In this document: positions 1-7,073 of the stretch, piece by piece
How positions within the stretch are numbered: the stretch's first letter is position 1
How the letters are laid out: every line of letters starts with the position of its first letter
NCBI GenBank assembly: GCA_964564695.1
Contig: CAZMCC010000074.1
Span: forward strand, 1 to 20,049
From: CAZMCC01 sp964564695
Lineage (GTDB): Bacteria > Planctomycetota > Phycisphaerae > Phycisphaerales > UBA1924
DNA: 20,049 nucleotides
Direction: 5' to 3'
Notes under the pieces: generated by a model
The model's database searches: none
Seen by the model: the letters and a program-made list of their open reading frames with translations, nothing else
Told to the model about the DNA's origin: nothing
Position numbers and translations under genes: made by a program

Positions 1-88
1 GCTCGCGATCCCCGGAGTCACGATGTGAGTCACGGACTTACGCAGCGATCAGTAGTGCGGATATTTGGCGCGTGACCCCCGCGGGTGC

Positions 89-118
89 CCCGGGTCGGCC
101 GCTTTGGGCAGACCCGGG
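89..118. other. Inverted repeat (hairpin) near window edge
   Basis: CCCGGGTC at 89-96 pairs perfectly with GACCCGGG at 111-118 across a 14-nt loop. No T-tract follows, so this is at best a factor-independent-like terminator of a gene lying to the left of the window. It could also be chance in G+C-rich DNA. I see no gene in 1-256. Confidence 0.3.
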
Positions 119-170
119 TTCGGCCTGCCCCCCAAGACATGAATTCCGCAACCCCGTCCGAACTTCGACA

Positions 171-176
171 TATGCT
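171..176 (+). promoter_or_regulatory. Possible -10 element of the glycine-zipper gene
   Basis: TATGCT sits in a locally A/T-richer stretch 80 nt upstream of the start codon at 257. It matches the TAnnnT form seen before other genes here. No convincing -35 is visible. It would give a leader of about 75 nt. Confidence 0.22.
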
Positions 177-256
177 AGTGCGTACAAACATTGAACCCCC
201 CGCCCGCGTCCGCCGATGCGGAGCCGCAGGGCGACCGGGGTGAGTGGAGACTGGCA

Positions 257-532
257 ATGTCAGTTCAGAAGCGGTCGATGGGTGGACGGATCCTGATTCG
301 CCTCGGCGCGCTCAGCGCGATCGTCGCCACGGGCCTCGTCGCCACCGGTTGCAACAACGCGGGCGAAGGCGCCCTCTCCGGCGCAGCCCTCGGCGCCGCC
401 GGCGGGGCCGCGATCGGCTCGCTCTACGGCGACGTCGGCAAGGGCGCCATCATCGGTGCCGTGGCCGGCGGCCTCGGCGGCGCGGTCATCGGCGACCAGA
501 ACGAACGCCGCGACCGCGATAGCTGGAAGTAG
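257..532 (+). CDS. Small glycine-zipper lipoprotein
   Basis: Predicted 91-residue envelope lipoprotein. Residues 1-31 form a signal peptide (basic RKR/GGR region, then a hydrophobic stretch) ending in ATGC, with Cys32 as the likely lipidated residue. Residues about 38-80 are a glycine zipper with repeated GxxxG spacing (GAALGAAGGAAIG, GAIIGAVAGGLGGAVIG), which packs as a helical hairpin in membranes. A charged tail (NERRDRDSWK) follows. The family resembles YMGG-like or Rick_17kDa-type outer-membrane lipoproteins; the exact role is unknown. The ATG at 257 is chosen because GGAG at 246-249 lies 7 nt before it and it gives a clean signal peptide; an upstream in-frame ATG at 191 would add 22 non-signal residues. 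Its 3' end overlaps the convergent gene ending at 486 by 47 bp. Confidence 0.8.
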   Translation: MSVQKRSMGGRILIRLGALSAIVATGLVATGCNNAGEGALSGAALGAAGGAAIGSLYGDVGKGAIIGAVAGGLGGAVIGDQNERRDRDSWK

Positions 533-1319
533 CCGTCGCCTCTTCTTCGTCGTCCACGCCCGCCTCGTACACCGCGGGCACAGGGGTCGGCACCACCGGC
601 TCCCGCAGCGCCTCGCGGCACGCGACCGCGAGCGCCTGGTGCAGCTTTTCGTGATCCGGATGCGCCGCGAGGCGGGCCATGAGCATGTCCACCCGCGTCC
701 CCGCCCGCGATTCCTCCGCCATCTGGTGCAGGGCCGCGTCACCGATCGCCTCGTTCGCGTGCAGAAACCACGTCGGCGGCGGCACCGTCTCCGTCGACCC
801 CGCGTCCTCCGCGCTCGGAGCCGCGGAATGCCCCTTCCTCGTCTTTCCCGACTTCCCCACCACCGGCGCCGCCGGTGGCGCCACCTTCGTCCGCACCGTC
901 ACCGGCCCGATGCTCACCACCGGCCACATCCCGTCGCGCGACGTCGGCTCGCGCACCACCACGATCGCGGGCACCTTCTTCCGGTCGGCCCGCTCCCGCA
1001 GCTCGCGCCCGTCAATGCCCACACGAGGCGGGCACACCAGGTACAGCCCCGGCGTGATCTTCCCCGGCGCCGGAATCTGCCCCGCCACCACATGCACGAC
1101 CCCCGCGTCGAACGCGAGGTCCCGCTTCTGGCGACGCGACTCCTCCAGCGGCATCAGGATCCGCGCCATCCGCTCGAAGTCGCGGATCGCGTACGCCCGG
1201 TCCAGCGCCTGCACGCACGCCGTCTCGGCCTCAAAGTACTTCGTCGCCACGAGGTCGCGCGACGCATGCTCCATGAGCGCGTCGATCCGCCGGACCTGTT
1301 GGGCGTGTACGTTCTTCAC
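486..1319 (-). CDS. Conserved-looking hypothetical protein, last gene of the GT2/LAB_N operon
   Basis: I do not recognise this 277-residue protein. The first ~65 residues look helical (HAQQVRRIDALMEHASRDL, FEAETACVQALDRAYAIRD), resembling a TPR-like helical pair. A beta-rich middle follows (GVVHVVAGQI, GLYLVCPPRVGIDGRELRE, KVPAIVVVREP, MWPVVSIGPVTVRTKV), then a Pro/Ala/Lys linker and a second helical segment (ANEAIGDAALHQMAEES, MLMARLAAHPDHEKLHQAL), ending in an acidic then basic tail. There is no signal peptide or membrane segment, so it is probably cytoplasmic. The GTG start at 1319 overlaps the TGA of the upstream gene (GTGA), implying translational coupling. Its last 47 bp overlap the 3' end of the convergent lipoprotein gene. 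Confidence 0.7.
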   Translation of the reverse strand: MKNVHAQQVRRIDALMEHASRDLVATKYFEAETACVQALDRAYAIRDFERMARILMPLEESRRQKRDLAFDAGVVHVVAGQIPAPGKITPGLYLVCPPRVGIDGRELRERADRKKVPAIVVVREPTSRDGMWPVVSIGPVTVRTKVAPPAAPVVGKSGKTRKGHSAAPSAEDAGSTETVPPPTWFLHANEAIGDAALHQMAEESRAGTRVDMLMARLAAHPDHEKLHQALAVACREALREPVVPTPVPAVYEAGVDDEEEATATSSYRGRGVRSGRR

Positions 1320-1930
1320 GGGATCTTGGACGTTTTCACCGCCGAGCGGGCCAGCCCGCGGAGAACGTCCGCGAAGCCAACTGCCTGCTCGTCCATATCG
1401 TATTCGAGCACGTCCGCCAGCCCCGCCCAATCGCGGGCCACCAGCGACCTCTTGATCTCCGCGAGCCGCCCGGCGAGGGATGCCAGGGCGGGAGAAATCG
1501 TCTCCCATTCCGCGTTTCCGGTCTGGGGCCCCACGTTCAATAGCTCGGCCGACCGCTCTAGAGCCGCCTTCGCCTGCGTCCACGTCGTCAGCACCCCTGA
1601 CAGCTCCGCCAGTGCCGGGTCGAGGTTCCCGTCCCGAACGCCCTCGGCCGCCGCTCGGTGCCGCGGCTTGATCTCGTCCAGCGCCGCCGCGGCCGCCTCC
1701 AGCGCGTACCGGGCCAGATCCTGAGGCACCGCCGAGATGAAATCCGCCCGCCGCCCCGCCGGCCACGGCCCGCCGGCCTCCAGCGCCGCCGGATCCACCG
1801 CCACGCCGTCGAGGGTCACTTCGACCACCAGCCGCCCCGAGTCCACGGCCCGCTCGCACGCATCGGCGAGCGCAAGGGCAAACGTCGACGCCGGAGCGAG
1901 GGGGCGCCCGTCAAGAAAGGTCTCAATCAT
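1316..1930 (-). CDS. Hypothetical protein, third gene of the GT2/LAB_N operon
   Basis: I do not recognise this 204-residue soluble protein. It opens with MIETFLDGRPLAP and a short alpha/beta segment (STFALALADACERAVDSGR, LVVEVTLDGVAV). The rest is mostly amphipathic helix, with long helices at about 66-135 and 150-200 (ARYALEAAAAALDEIKPRH, ALASLAGRLAEIKRSLVAR). It has no signal peptide, TM segment or obvious catalytic motif. It starts 45 bp after the LAB_N stop codon and overlaps the next gene by 4 bp, so it is probably co-transcribed with both. A link to envelope biology is inference from position only; it could equally be a chaperone-like or export-associated helper paired with the 277-residue protein that follows. 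Confidence 0.7.
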   Translation of the reverse strand: MIETFLDGRPLAPASTFALALADACERAVDSGRLVVEVTLDGVAVDPAALEAGGPWPAGRRADFISAVPQDLARYALEAAAAALDEIKPRHRAAAEGVRDGNLDPALAELSGVLTTWTQAKAALERSAELLNVGPQTGNAEWETISPALASLAGRLAEIKRSLVARDWAGLADVLEYDMDEQAVGFADVLRGLARSAVKTSKIP

Positions 1931-1975
1931 CGAATCCCTATCGGACGGTTGGCCCGATGGGGGGCGGGCCCCGCC

Positions 1976-2689
1976 TCACTCCCGGTGCGAATCGGCCAGC
2001 ACGGGCTCGGGGTTCGGGTCGTCTTCGGGGATCGGCGCAGCTTCCGCGCTGGTCGAGGTGGGCGGAACGGCGAGTCCGCCGGCCGCGCCCGACGCATCCC
2101 GGGCCGCCTGCCGCTCGGCCCGCCGGCGCTGCTTGTGGATCAGTCGAATGTTCCGCGCGTAAATAACAACGCCGGACGTCTGCCCGAGCACGCCGACGAT
2201 GTCCTGCCGCCACGCGAAGTACGCGAACAGCGCCACGCCCCCGACCAGGCTCAGCCACCAGAAGCTCTCGGGGATGACGCTCTTCTTTTCGCGCTCGGAG
2301 ACGACCCATTGCAGCGCCATACGCCCGAAGAACGCGCCCTGCCCCGCGAACCCGATCGTGATCCAGATCAGGCTGCCCCAGTTTGTGATGTTCAGGAACC
2401 GGAACAGCCAGTTGTCGCCCCGGTGCAGCGCTTCATCGAGCACGGCCTGGCCGTACAGGCCCTTGAACTGCTCGGCCGTCATCACCTCCGAGCGGTAGTC
2501 GTTTCGGAGCAGAATCCGAAACGTGGGCGCGGGCTCGCGCACGAGCTCGAGCGTGCCGCGCTCGTTGGCGACCTGGAACTTGAAGCTCTCGGCCCCGGGG
2601 CGCAGGTCCTTTGGGCCCATCGGGTCGCTCACGAGCCACAGGCCCAGGAGGAACAGCGCCGCCATCGCGAGCAGCGGTTCCCACTTCAT
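1976..2689 (-). CDS. Lipid-A-disaccharide synthase N-terminal domain (LAB_N) membrane protein
   Basis: A 237-residue inner-membrane protein with the LAB_N fold, small multi-TM proteins named from a segment fused to some LpxB enzymes. Visible: an N-terminal TM helix (about 4-20), a periplasmic insert of about 75 residues with little family similarity, then the signature GFAGQGAFFGRMALQW at 113-128, SEREKKSVIPESFWW (131-145), two further TM stretches, and GQTSGVVIYARNIRLI at 169-184. A Pro/Glu-rich tail ends the protein. It overlaps the upstream glycosyltransferase by 4 bp (ATGA). Free-standing LAB_N proteins beside a Dpm1-like GT2 are a known arrangement, thought to serve lipid-linked sugar transfer to lipid A or related glycans; the precise function is not settled. 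The insert after TM1 is unusual. Confidence 0.88.
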   Translation of the reverse strand: MKWEPLLAMAALFLLGLWLVSDPMGPKDLRPGAESFKFQVANERGTLELVREPAPTFRILLRNDYRSEVMTAEQFKGLYGQAVLDEALHRGDNWLFRFLNITNWGSLIWITIGFAGQGAFFGRMALQWVVSEREKKSVIPESFWWLSLVGGVALFAYFAWRQDIVGVLGQTSGVVIYARNIRLIHKQRRRAERQAARDASGAAGGLAVPPTSTSAEAAPIPEDDPNPEPVLADSHRE

Positions 2690-3645
2690 GCGCCGGCTCC
2701 CGACGTGGCGTGGGGGGTCTGCGGCTGGACGGTCTGCGCTGACACCGGCCGCAGCCGGATCTCCGGCGAAATCGGCTCGCCCGGCGCGGCCGCTCCCGCG
2801 GCTGCGGCGTGGGCGGCGGTCACCATCGCGTACTCAACCGGCCGCCGCCGCGAGCGCATCCACCGCACCGCGAGCAGATCGAGCAGCCCCGGCAGCGCCC
2901 GCTTCGTGATCCCGAACCCGTACTTCGTCTCCCCCGCCATCCGCGGCCGGTGATTCACCGGCATCTCGATCACCTTGTACCCCAGGTGGCGCGCTGTGAC
3001 CGGTATGAACCGGTGAATCCCCTTGAACTCCAGCGGCAGCGCCATCGCGATTTCGCGCCGGAACACCCGCAGCGAGCACCCCGTGTCGCGGATCGTGTCG
3101 CCCAAGAGCCACCGGCGGAACTTCCGCCCCACGATCGATCCGACCCGACGCACGACGTTGTCCCGCCGCGCGTGCGAGCGGTCGCCCTGCACCATGTCCG
3201 CGTGCTGCTCACGCATCAGCCGGAGCATCTGCGGCAGGTCCGCGGGATCATTCTGCAGATCGGCGTCGAGCGTGGCGATGAGCCGACCGCGGGCGGCCCG
3301 GAACCCGGCGTGGAAGGCCGCGGACTGCCCGTTGCCCTTGCCGGCCGGGGTGTTGGTCATCGCGACGACCCGCAGCCAAGGACGCGTGGCCATCAGCCCG
3401 CGGAGCACCGCTCGCGTGGTGTCGGTCGACCCGTCGTCCACCACCACGAACTCGAACGGGATGCCCAGGGGCTCGATCGCCCGTTCGACCTGGTGCACCA
3501 GTTCCGCGGCGTTTTCCTGCTCGTTGTGGGCGGGCGCGACCACGCTCAACTCGACCTGGTCGAGCCGGGGATTCGTGGACAGGGACTGGGCTGGGAGGGG
3601 GCCGGGGCTGCTGGGGGTCGTGGGCCCGGCGGGGCGATCGTGCAT
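2686..3645 (-). CDS. Family 2 glycosyltransferase, Dpm1/ArnC-like
   Basis: A 319-residue GT-A enzyme expected to move a sugar from a nucleotide donor to a polyprenyl phosphate at the inner membrane. Visible: LSVVAPAHNEQENA (33-46), the donor-binding VVVDDGSTDTT (67-77), GKGNGQSAAFHAGF (102-115), the metal-binding stretch TLDADLQNDPADLP (125-138), then DTGCSLRVFRRE and GIHRFIPVTARHLG typical of the Dpm1-like group. Unlike ArnC it has no C-terminal TM pair; the tail after AVRWMRSRRRPVEY is Ala/Pro-rich and of low complexity. It overlaps the LAB_N gene by 4 bp, which may supply the membrane part. A -10-like TATGAT 8 nt before the ATG suggests a leaderless transcript heading a four-gene operon. 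The acceptor and sugar cannot be told from sequence. Confidence 0.88.
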   Translation of the reverse strand: MHDRPAGPTTPSSPGPLPAQSLSTNPRLDQVELSVVAPAHNEQENAAELVHQVERAIEPLGIPFEFVVVDDGSTDTTRAVLRGLMATRPWLRVVAMTNTPAGKGNGQSAAFHAGFRAARGRLIATLDADLQNDPADLPQMLRLMREQHADMVQGDRSHARRDNVVRRVGSIVGRKFRRWLLGDTIRDTGCSLRVFRREIAMALPLEFKGIHRFIPVTARHLGYKVIEMPVNHRPRMAGETKYGFGITKRALPGLLDLLAVRWMRSRRRPVEYAMVTAAHAAAAGAAAPGEPISPEIRLRPVSAQTVQPQTPHATSGAGA

Positions 3646-3653
3646 GATCCCGA

Positions 3654-3659
3654 ATCATA
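3654..3659 (-). promoter_or_regulatory. -10 element abutting the GT2 start (probable leaderless transcript)
   Basis: On the minus strand TATGAT ends 8 nt before the ATG at 3645. No purine-rich ribosome site lies between them. This places the expected transcription start at or within a few bases of the ATG. No clear -35 is seen. Confidence 0.45.
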
Positions 3660-3753
3660 GGAATCACGCGGCGTGTGGGGGGCGGCGGGAGGGGGCGGGG
3701 TCTGTTTGGCCGCCCACCGTCGCGACCGAGTCTCGATTGCTGTTGGGGTGGCG

Positions 3754-3759
3754 TACGCT
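3754..3759 (+). promoter_or_regulatory. -10 element abutting the ferredoxin start (probable leaderless transcript)
   Basis: TACGCT ends 6 nt before the ATG at 3766, with only CCCCGC between and no Shine-Dalgarno. The same hexamer lies 8 nt before lpxB. The GT2 operon diverges from here, so the 120-bp gap carries two opposed promoters. Confidence 0.45.
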
Positions 3760-3765
3760 CCCCGC

Positions 3766-4170
3766 ATGCACATCCGGCCGGTTGATCCCAAGGACCTGAC
3801 GATCCCCGTGACGTTCTACGTCGAGGACCCGGAGATCGCGCACGAGGCCGGAGCGACCGAGGAAAAACGCGAGCTCACCGTCATGGCCGCCACCGGCCAG
3901 AACCTGCTCGAGGTCGCGCTCTCCCACCACATCGACATCGAGCACGCCTGCGGCGGCGTCTGCGCCTGCTCGACCTGCCACATCTACCTCGAGAAGGGCG
4001 ACGACGTCATCAGCGAGTCGACCGAGGCTGAGGAGGACCGCGTCGAGGAAGCCCCGGGCCTGCAGCGCAACAGCCGGCTGAGCTGTCAGTGCGAAATCCA
4101 GAAACCCGGGACGATCCGCGTGCGCGTCCCCGCGTGGAATCGCAACGCGGTGAAGGAAGTGCCGCACTGA
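3766..4170 (+). CDS. fdx: [2Fe-2S] ferredoxin, adrenodoxin/Isc type
   Basis: A 134-residue cytoplasmic electron carrier that probably supplies electrons for Fe-S cluster assembly. Cluster ligands follow the adrenodoxin pattern C-x5-C-x2-C-x35-C: Cys62, Cys68, Cys71 (in CGGVCACSTCHIYLEKGDD) and Cys107 (in RLSCQCEI). There are two extra cysteines, Cys66 and Cys109. The stretch ESTEAEEDRVEEAPGLQRNSRLSC is typical of the vertebrate/bacterial Isc ferredoxins and would form the acidic partner-binding helix. The N-terminal ~35 residues are longer than usual. The ATG at 3766 is preferred over an in-frame upstream start at 3673, because the extra residues resemble nothing and a -10-like TACGCT sits 6 nt before this ATG. 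iscX follows after 60 nt, supporting the Isc role. Confidence 0.92.
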   Translation: MHIRPVDPKDLTIPVTFYVEDPEIAHEAGATEEKRELTVMAATGQNLLEVALSHHIDIEHACGGVCACSTCHIYLEKGDDVISESTEAEEDRVEEAPGLQRNSRLSCQCEIQKPGTIRVRVPAWNRNAVKEVPH

Positions 4171-4230
4171 AGCAGCGGGGGGCGGAAGGCACCGAGGCAT
4201 CAAGGCATCGAGTGGAAGCGGGGATGCGCG

Positions 4231-4461
4231 ATGGGGAAAGGCTTTGGATGGCTGGACGTTGAGCGGATCGGCGAGGAGCTCGCCGATCGCCACGCCGATG
4301 TCGACCCGCTGACGTTGCGGTTCGTGGGTCTCCGCGCCATGGTCGAGAAGCTGCCCGGCTTTGAGGGCGATCCGGCTCACCCGGTGAACGAGAAGATCCT
4401 CGAGGCGATCCAGGCGGCGTGGCACGCGGAGCGGGAAGATCTCAAGCGTGACGAAGACTGA
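4231..4461 (+). CDS. iscX: Fe-S cluster assembly protein IscX
   Basis: A 76-residue acidic protein matching IscX (YfhJ), which binds the cysteine desulfurase IscS and iron and tunes Fe-S cluster assembly. Visible family features: FGWLDVERIGEELADRH near the N-terminus, DVDPLTLRFVGLRAMVEKL, the PGFEGDP turn, and the C-terminal EKILEAIQAAWHAEREDL helix. Length is normal for the family. In Proteobacteria iscX directly follows fdx, and that order is kept here, but iscS, iscU and hscAB are not in this window. The 60-nt spacer after fdx contains a short iterated GGCATC motif (4195-4212), reminiscent of intergenic repeats. A G-rich GCGGGGA lies 7 nt or so before the ATG as a weak ribosome site. Confidence 0.93.
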   Translation: MGKGFGWLDVERIGEELADRHADVDPLTLRFVGLRAMVEKLPGFEGDPAHPVNEKILEAIQAAWHAEREDLKRDED

Positions 4462-4465
4462 AGCA

Positions 4466-4645
4466 ATTCACCACGGAGGACACGGAGAACACGGAGTCGG
4501 AGAAGACGGGAAAGAAAGAACTCTGGGATTCAATCCATTCTTCAGCCTTTCGCCGTCTTCCTCCGTGATCTCCGTGTCCTCCGTGGTGAAGTTCTTTCGT
4601 TGTCTTCCTCCGCGTCCTCTGCGCCTCTGCGGTGAGTCTTCTTCT
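4466..4645. repeat. CACGGAG-type intergenic hairpin repeat, copy 1
   Basis: The left arm at 4466-4496 has iterated CCACGGAGGACACGGAG units. The right arm at 4559-4590 is its reverse complement (CTCCGTGTCCTCCGTGG), leaving a loop of about 60 nt. A second module at 4605-4635 is the reverse complement of CACCGCAGAGGCGCAGAGG. Similar strings are widespread in unrelated bacterial genomes with unknown function. Here the element fills the whole gap between the convergent iscX and argG stops, so it could act as a bidirectional terminator. Confidence 0.85.
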
Positions 4646-4646
4646 C

Positions 4647-5876
<1,230 letters not shown>

Positions 5877-5882
5877 GTGGGG

Positions 5883-5888
5883 AGGATA
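5883..5888 (-). promoter_or_regulatory. -10 element abutting argG (probable leaderless transcript)
   Basis: TATCCT on the minus strand ends 6 nt before the ATG at 5876. The intervening CCCCAC offers no Shine-Dalgarno. No arginine-type operator palindrome is evident nearby. Confidence 0.42.
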
Positions 5889-5959
5889 GGGAGCACACAC
5901 ACTTCGAGAAGTTCGGGAAGTTGGTACACTGGCGAAGAACGCAAAGTGGAGTCGTGAAA

Positions 5960-6409
5960 ATGGCAATGACCAAGGCGGGCATTCAGCGAATCATGGATGA
6001 AGTGCCCGGGCTCAACGACTTTGGAATCGGTGTCTACGAGGAGCGGCGGAAGAAGCCTGAAGAGCGAATCAAGGAACTGGAGGAGGGGCGGATCTCGCTC
6101 CTCGCGAGAGTGAATGAATGCAATCGTGTGTGTGAATGGCTCGATCAGATCGACAAGATCTCGTCGATCAATGACAAGCACTCGAGCTACGGGCTCAAGC
6201 ACATCGCCGAGAAGGACGTTGACTACGTTACCAACGGCGCGTTTATTGCTGCGGCGATCTATCGTGGCTATCGGCATCGGATCACGTCTGGGCGACCCAA
6301 TGTCCATTTCGGCATGTCCGAACGCTCGATCAAGGCAGTGATGCTGCGCCATCAGGAAGAAGGCAAGCAGAATTGGGGTCTTCGGAGCAAGGCCGGGGCA
6401 AGATGTTGA
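5960..6409 (+). CDS. Unrecognised small protein of lower G+C, possible acquired gene
   Basis: A 149-residue soluble protein. Residues about 25-70 are highly charged helix, possibly coiled coil (YEERRKKPEERIKELEEGR, SLLARVNECNRVCEWLDQI). Then comes a compact C-terminal region with SSYGLKHIAEK, VTNGAFIAAAIYRGYRH and PNVHFGMSERSIKAV. The order SSYGLKH, then NGAFIAAA, then PNxxFxMS gives the impression of a small conserved domain, but I cannot name it. The ATG at 5960 has GGAG at 5948-5951, 8 nt upstream, and a -10-like TACACT at 5925-5930. Base composition is roughly mid-50s percent G+C by eye, against near 70 in neighbours, and codon use is less biased. With the repeat mosaic beginning right after its stop, horizontal acquisition is a reasonable inference. 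Confidence 0.72.
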   Translation: MAMTKAGIQRIMDEVPGLNDFGIGVYEERRKKPEERIKELEEGRISLLARVNECNRVCEWLDQIDKISSINDKHSSYGLKHIAEKDVDYVTNGAFIAAAIYRGYRHRITSGRPNVHFGMSERSIKAVMLRHQEEGKQNWGLRSKAGARC

Positions 6410-7038
6410 AGTGTCGCACGTGGTGGTTGGACATCGCGTGCAAGAAAGTCGTTGTGGCGCCCTGCTCGCCCCTCTGCTCTTCGCCCCGGAGGGGCGCGCG
6501 AATGTAGCCACGGGCGCTGCGGAGTCGGCCGATAGGCCGACGGAGCGAGCCCGTGGAAGGCGGGGTTGTGGTTTTGTGTTTCGTTGTTTGCGTGCCGCCG
6601 CGGGAGGGGCGGAGGGGAGTTTGGTGCGCGCGGGGGCGGCGTTGGTTGTGGAGGTGTGGAGGGGGAAGTAGGAGGCGAGCCCTCACTCCCGTCCTCTCGC
6701 TCTCGAAGCGCGCGGGAGAGTGGGGGAGGCACCTCCCTCTGGTTGCCGCGGCTGGACGCCGCCCCCCCAACGTCGACCGGTCTCCCTCCGCGTTGCGGAG
6801 GGAGATCTTGGGAACCCCCTCGCTGACGCCTGGGGCTCGTGGTTGATACCGGGGCGGAGGCCCGTCGCTTACGCTTGGGGTTCGTTTCGGAGAGGATGGT
6901 TGCGGCGACTCGGCGGATCTCGGCGGGGTGGTTGAGAGGGTCGTGGGAGAGTGCGTTGATGAGCTTGCACAACGCCGTGAGGGCGTGGAGCCTGGCGTTC
7001 GCGGAGGCGATCGAGATGAGGAGTTCGTGGTCGTGCAT
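6352..7038 (-). CDS. Possible small helical protein whose frame runs into repeats
   Basis: Only the first ~51 codons look like protein: MHDHELLISIASANARLHAL, then a helix containing CKLINALSHDPLNHPAEIRR and VAATILSE, with G/C-rich third positions as in real genes here. After that the frame enters a dispersed repeat (reading NPKRKRRAS) and stays open by chance to 6352, through at least three repeat elements. The true gene may be a ~50-residue protein whose end was replaced by repeat insertion. Upstream on this strand are TTTATAGGAGG and the 34-bp palindrome at 7074-7107. The AGGAGG is about 18 nt from the ATG, too far for an ideal ribosome site. The 3' part overlaps the 3' end of the gene at 5960-6409. 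Confidence 0.3.
   Translation of the reverse strand: MHDHELLISIASANARLHALTALCKLINALSHDPLNHPAEIRRVAATILSETNPKRKRRASAPVSTTSPRRQRGGSQDLPPQRGGRPVDVGGAASSRGNQREVPPPLSRALREREDGSEGSPPTSPSTPPQPTPPPRAPNSPPPLPRRHANNETQNHNPAFHGLAPSAYRPTPQRPWLHSRAPPGRRAEGRAGRHNDFLARDVQPPRATLQHLAPALLRRPQFCLPSS
6481..6583 (+). repeat. Two-hairpin element A, copy 1
   Basis: The small hairpin CGCCCC-GGA-GGGGCG (6482-6496) is followed by CGCGAATGTAG and a 49-nt large hairpin (6508-6556). The large hairpin has an 8-bp outer stem CCACGGGC/GCCCGTGG and a 7-bp tip stem GTCGGCC/GGCCGAC closed by a GATA loop. A G/T-rich tail (GGTTGTGGTTTTGTGTTTCG) ends at 6583. The inverted copy is at 7383-7497. Confidence 0.85.
6741..6809 (+). 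repeat. Two-hairpin element B, copy 1
   Basis: Hairpin 1 is GCGGC-TGGAC-GCCGC at 6748-6762. Hairpin 2 is CTCCCTCCGC-GTT-GCGGAGGGAG at 6782-6804, followed at once by ATCTT. The same arrangement, with the same TGGAC loop and ATCTT end, recurs at 16435-16493. Just upstream (6680-6735) is a further CTCTCGCTCTCGAAG-type repeat-like stretch. Confidence 0.75.
6817..6885. repeat. Pair of CTTACGCTTGGGG-type repeat units
   Basis: 6817-6840 (CGCTGACGCCTGGGGCTCGT core) and 6862-6885 (CGCTTACGCTTGGGGTTCGT core) match at 20 of 24 positions as direct repeats 45 bp apart. On the minus strand they read as GAACCCCAAGCGTAAGCGA, a string I associate with dispersed repeats in planctomycete genomes. Confidence 0.65.
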
Positions 7039-7073
7039 GGGGAAGGAAAAAGGTGGCCTCCTATAAAGGGGCG

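Noticed and set aside
456..2953. Very long open frames on the plus strand antisense to the GT2/LAB_N operon
   Set aside because: High third-position G+C in the real genes removes stops from the antisense frames. Their translations are Arg/His/Pro-rich with no recognisable domains.
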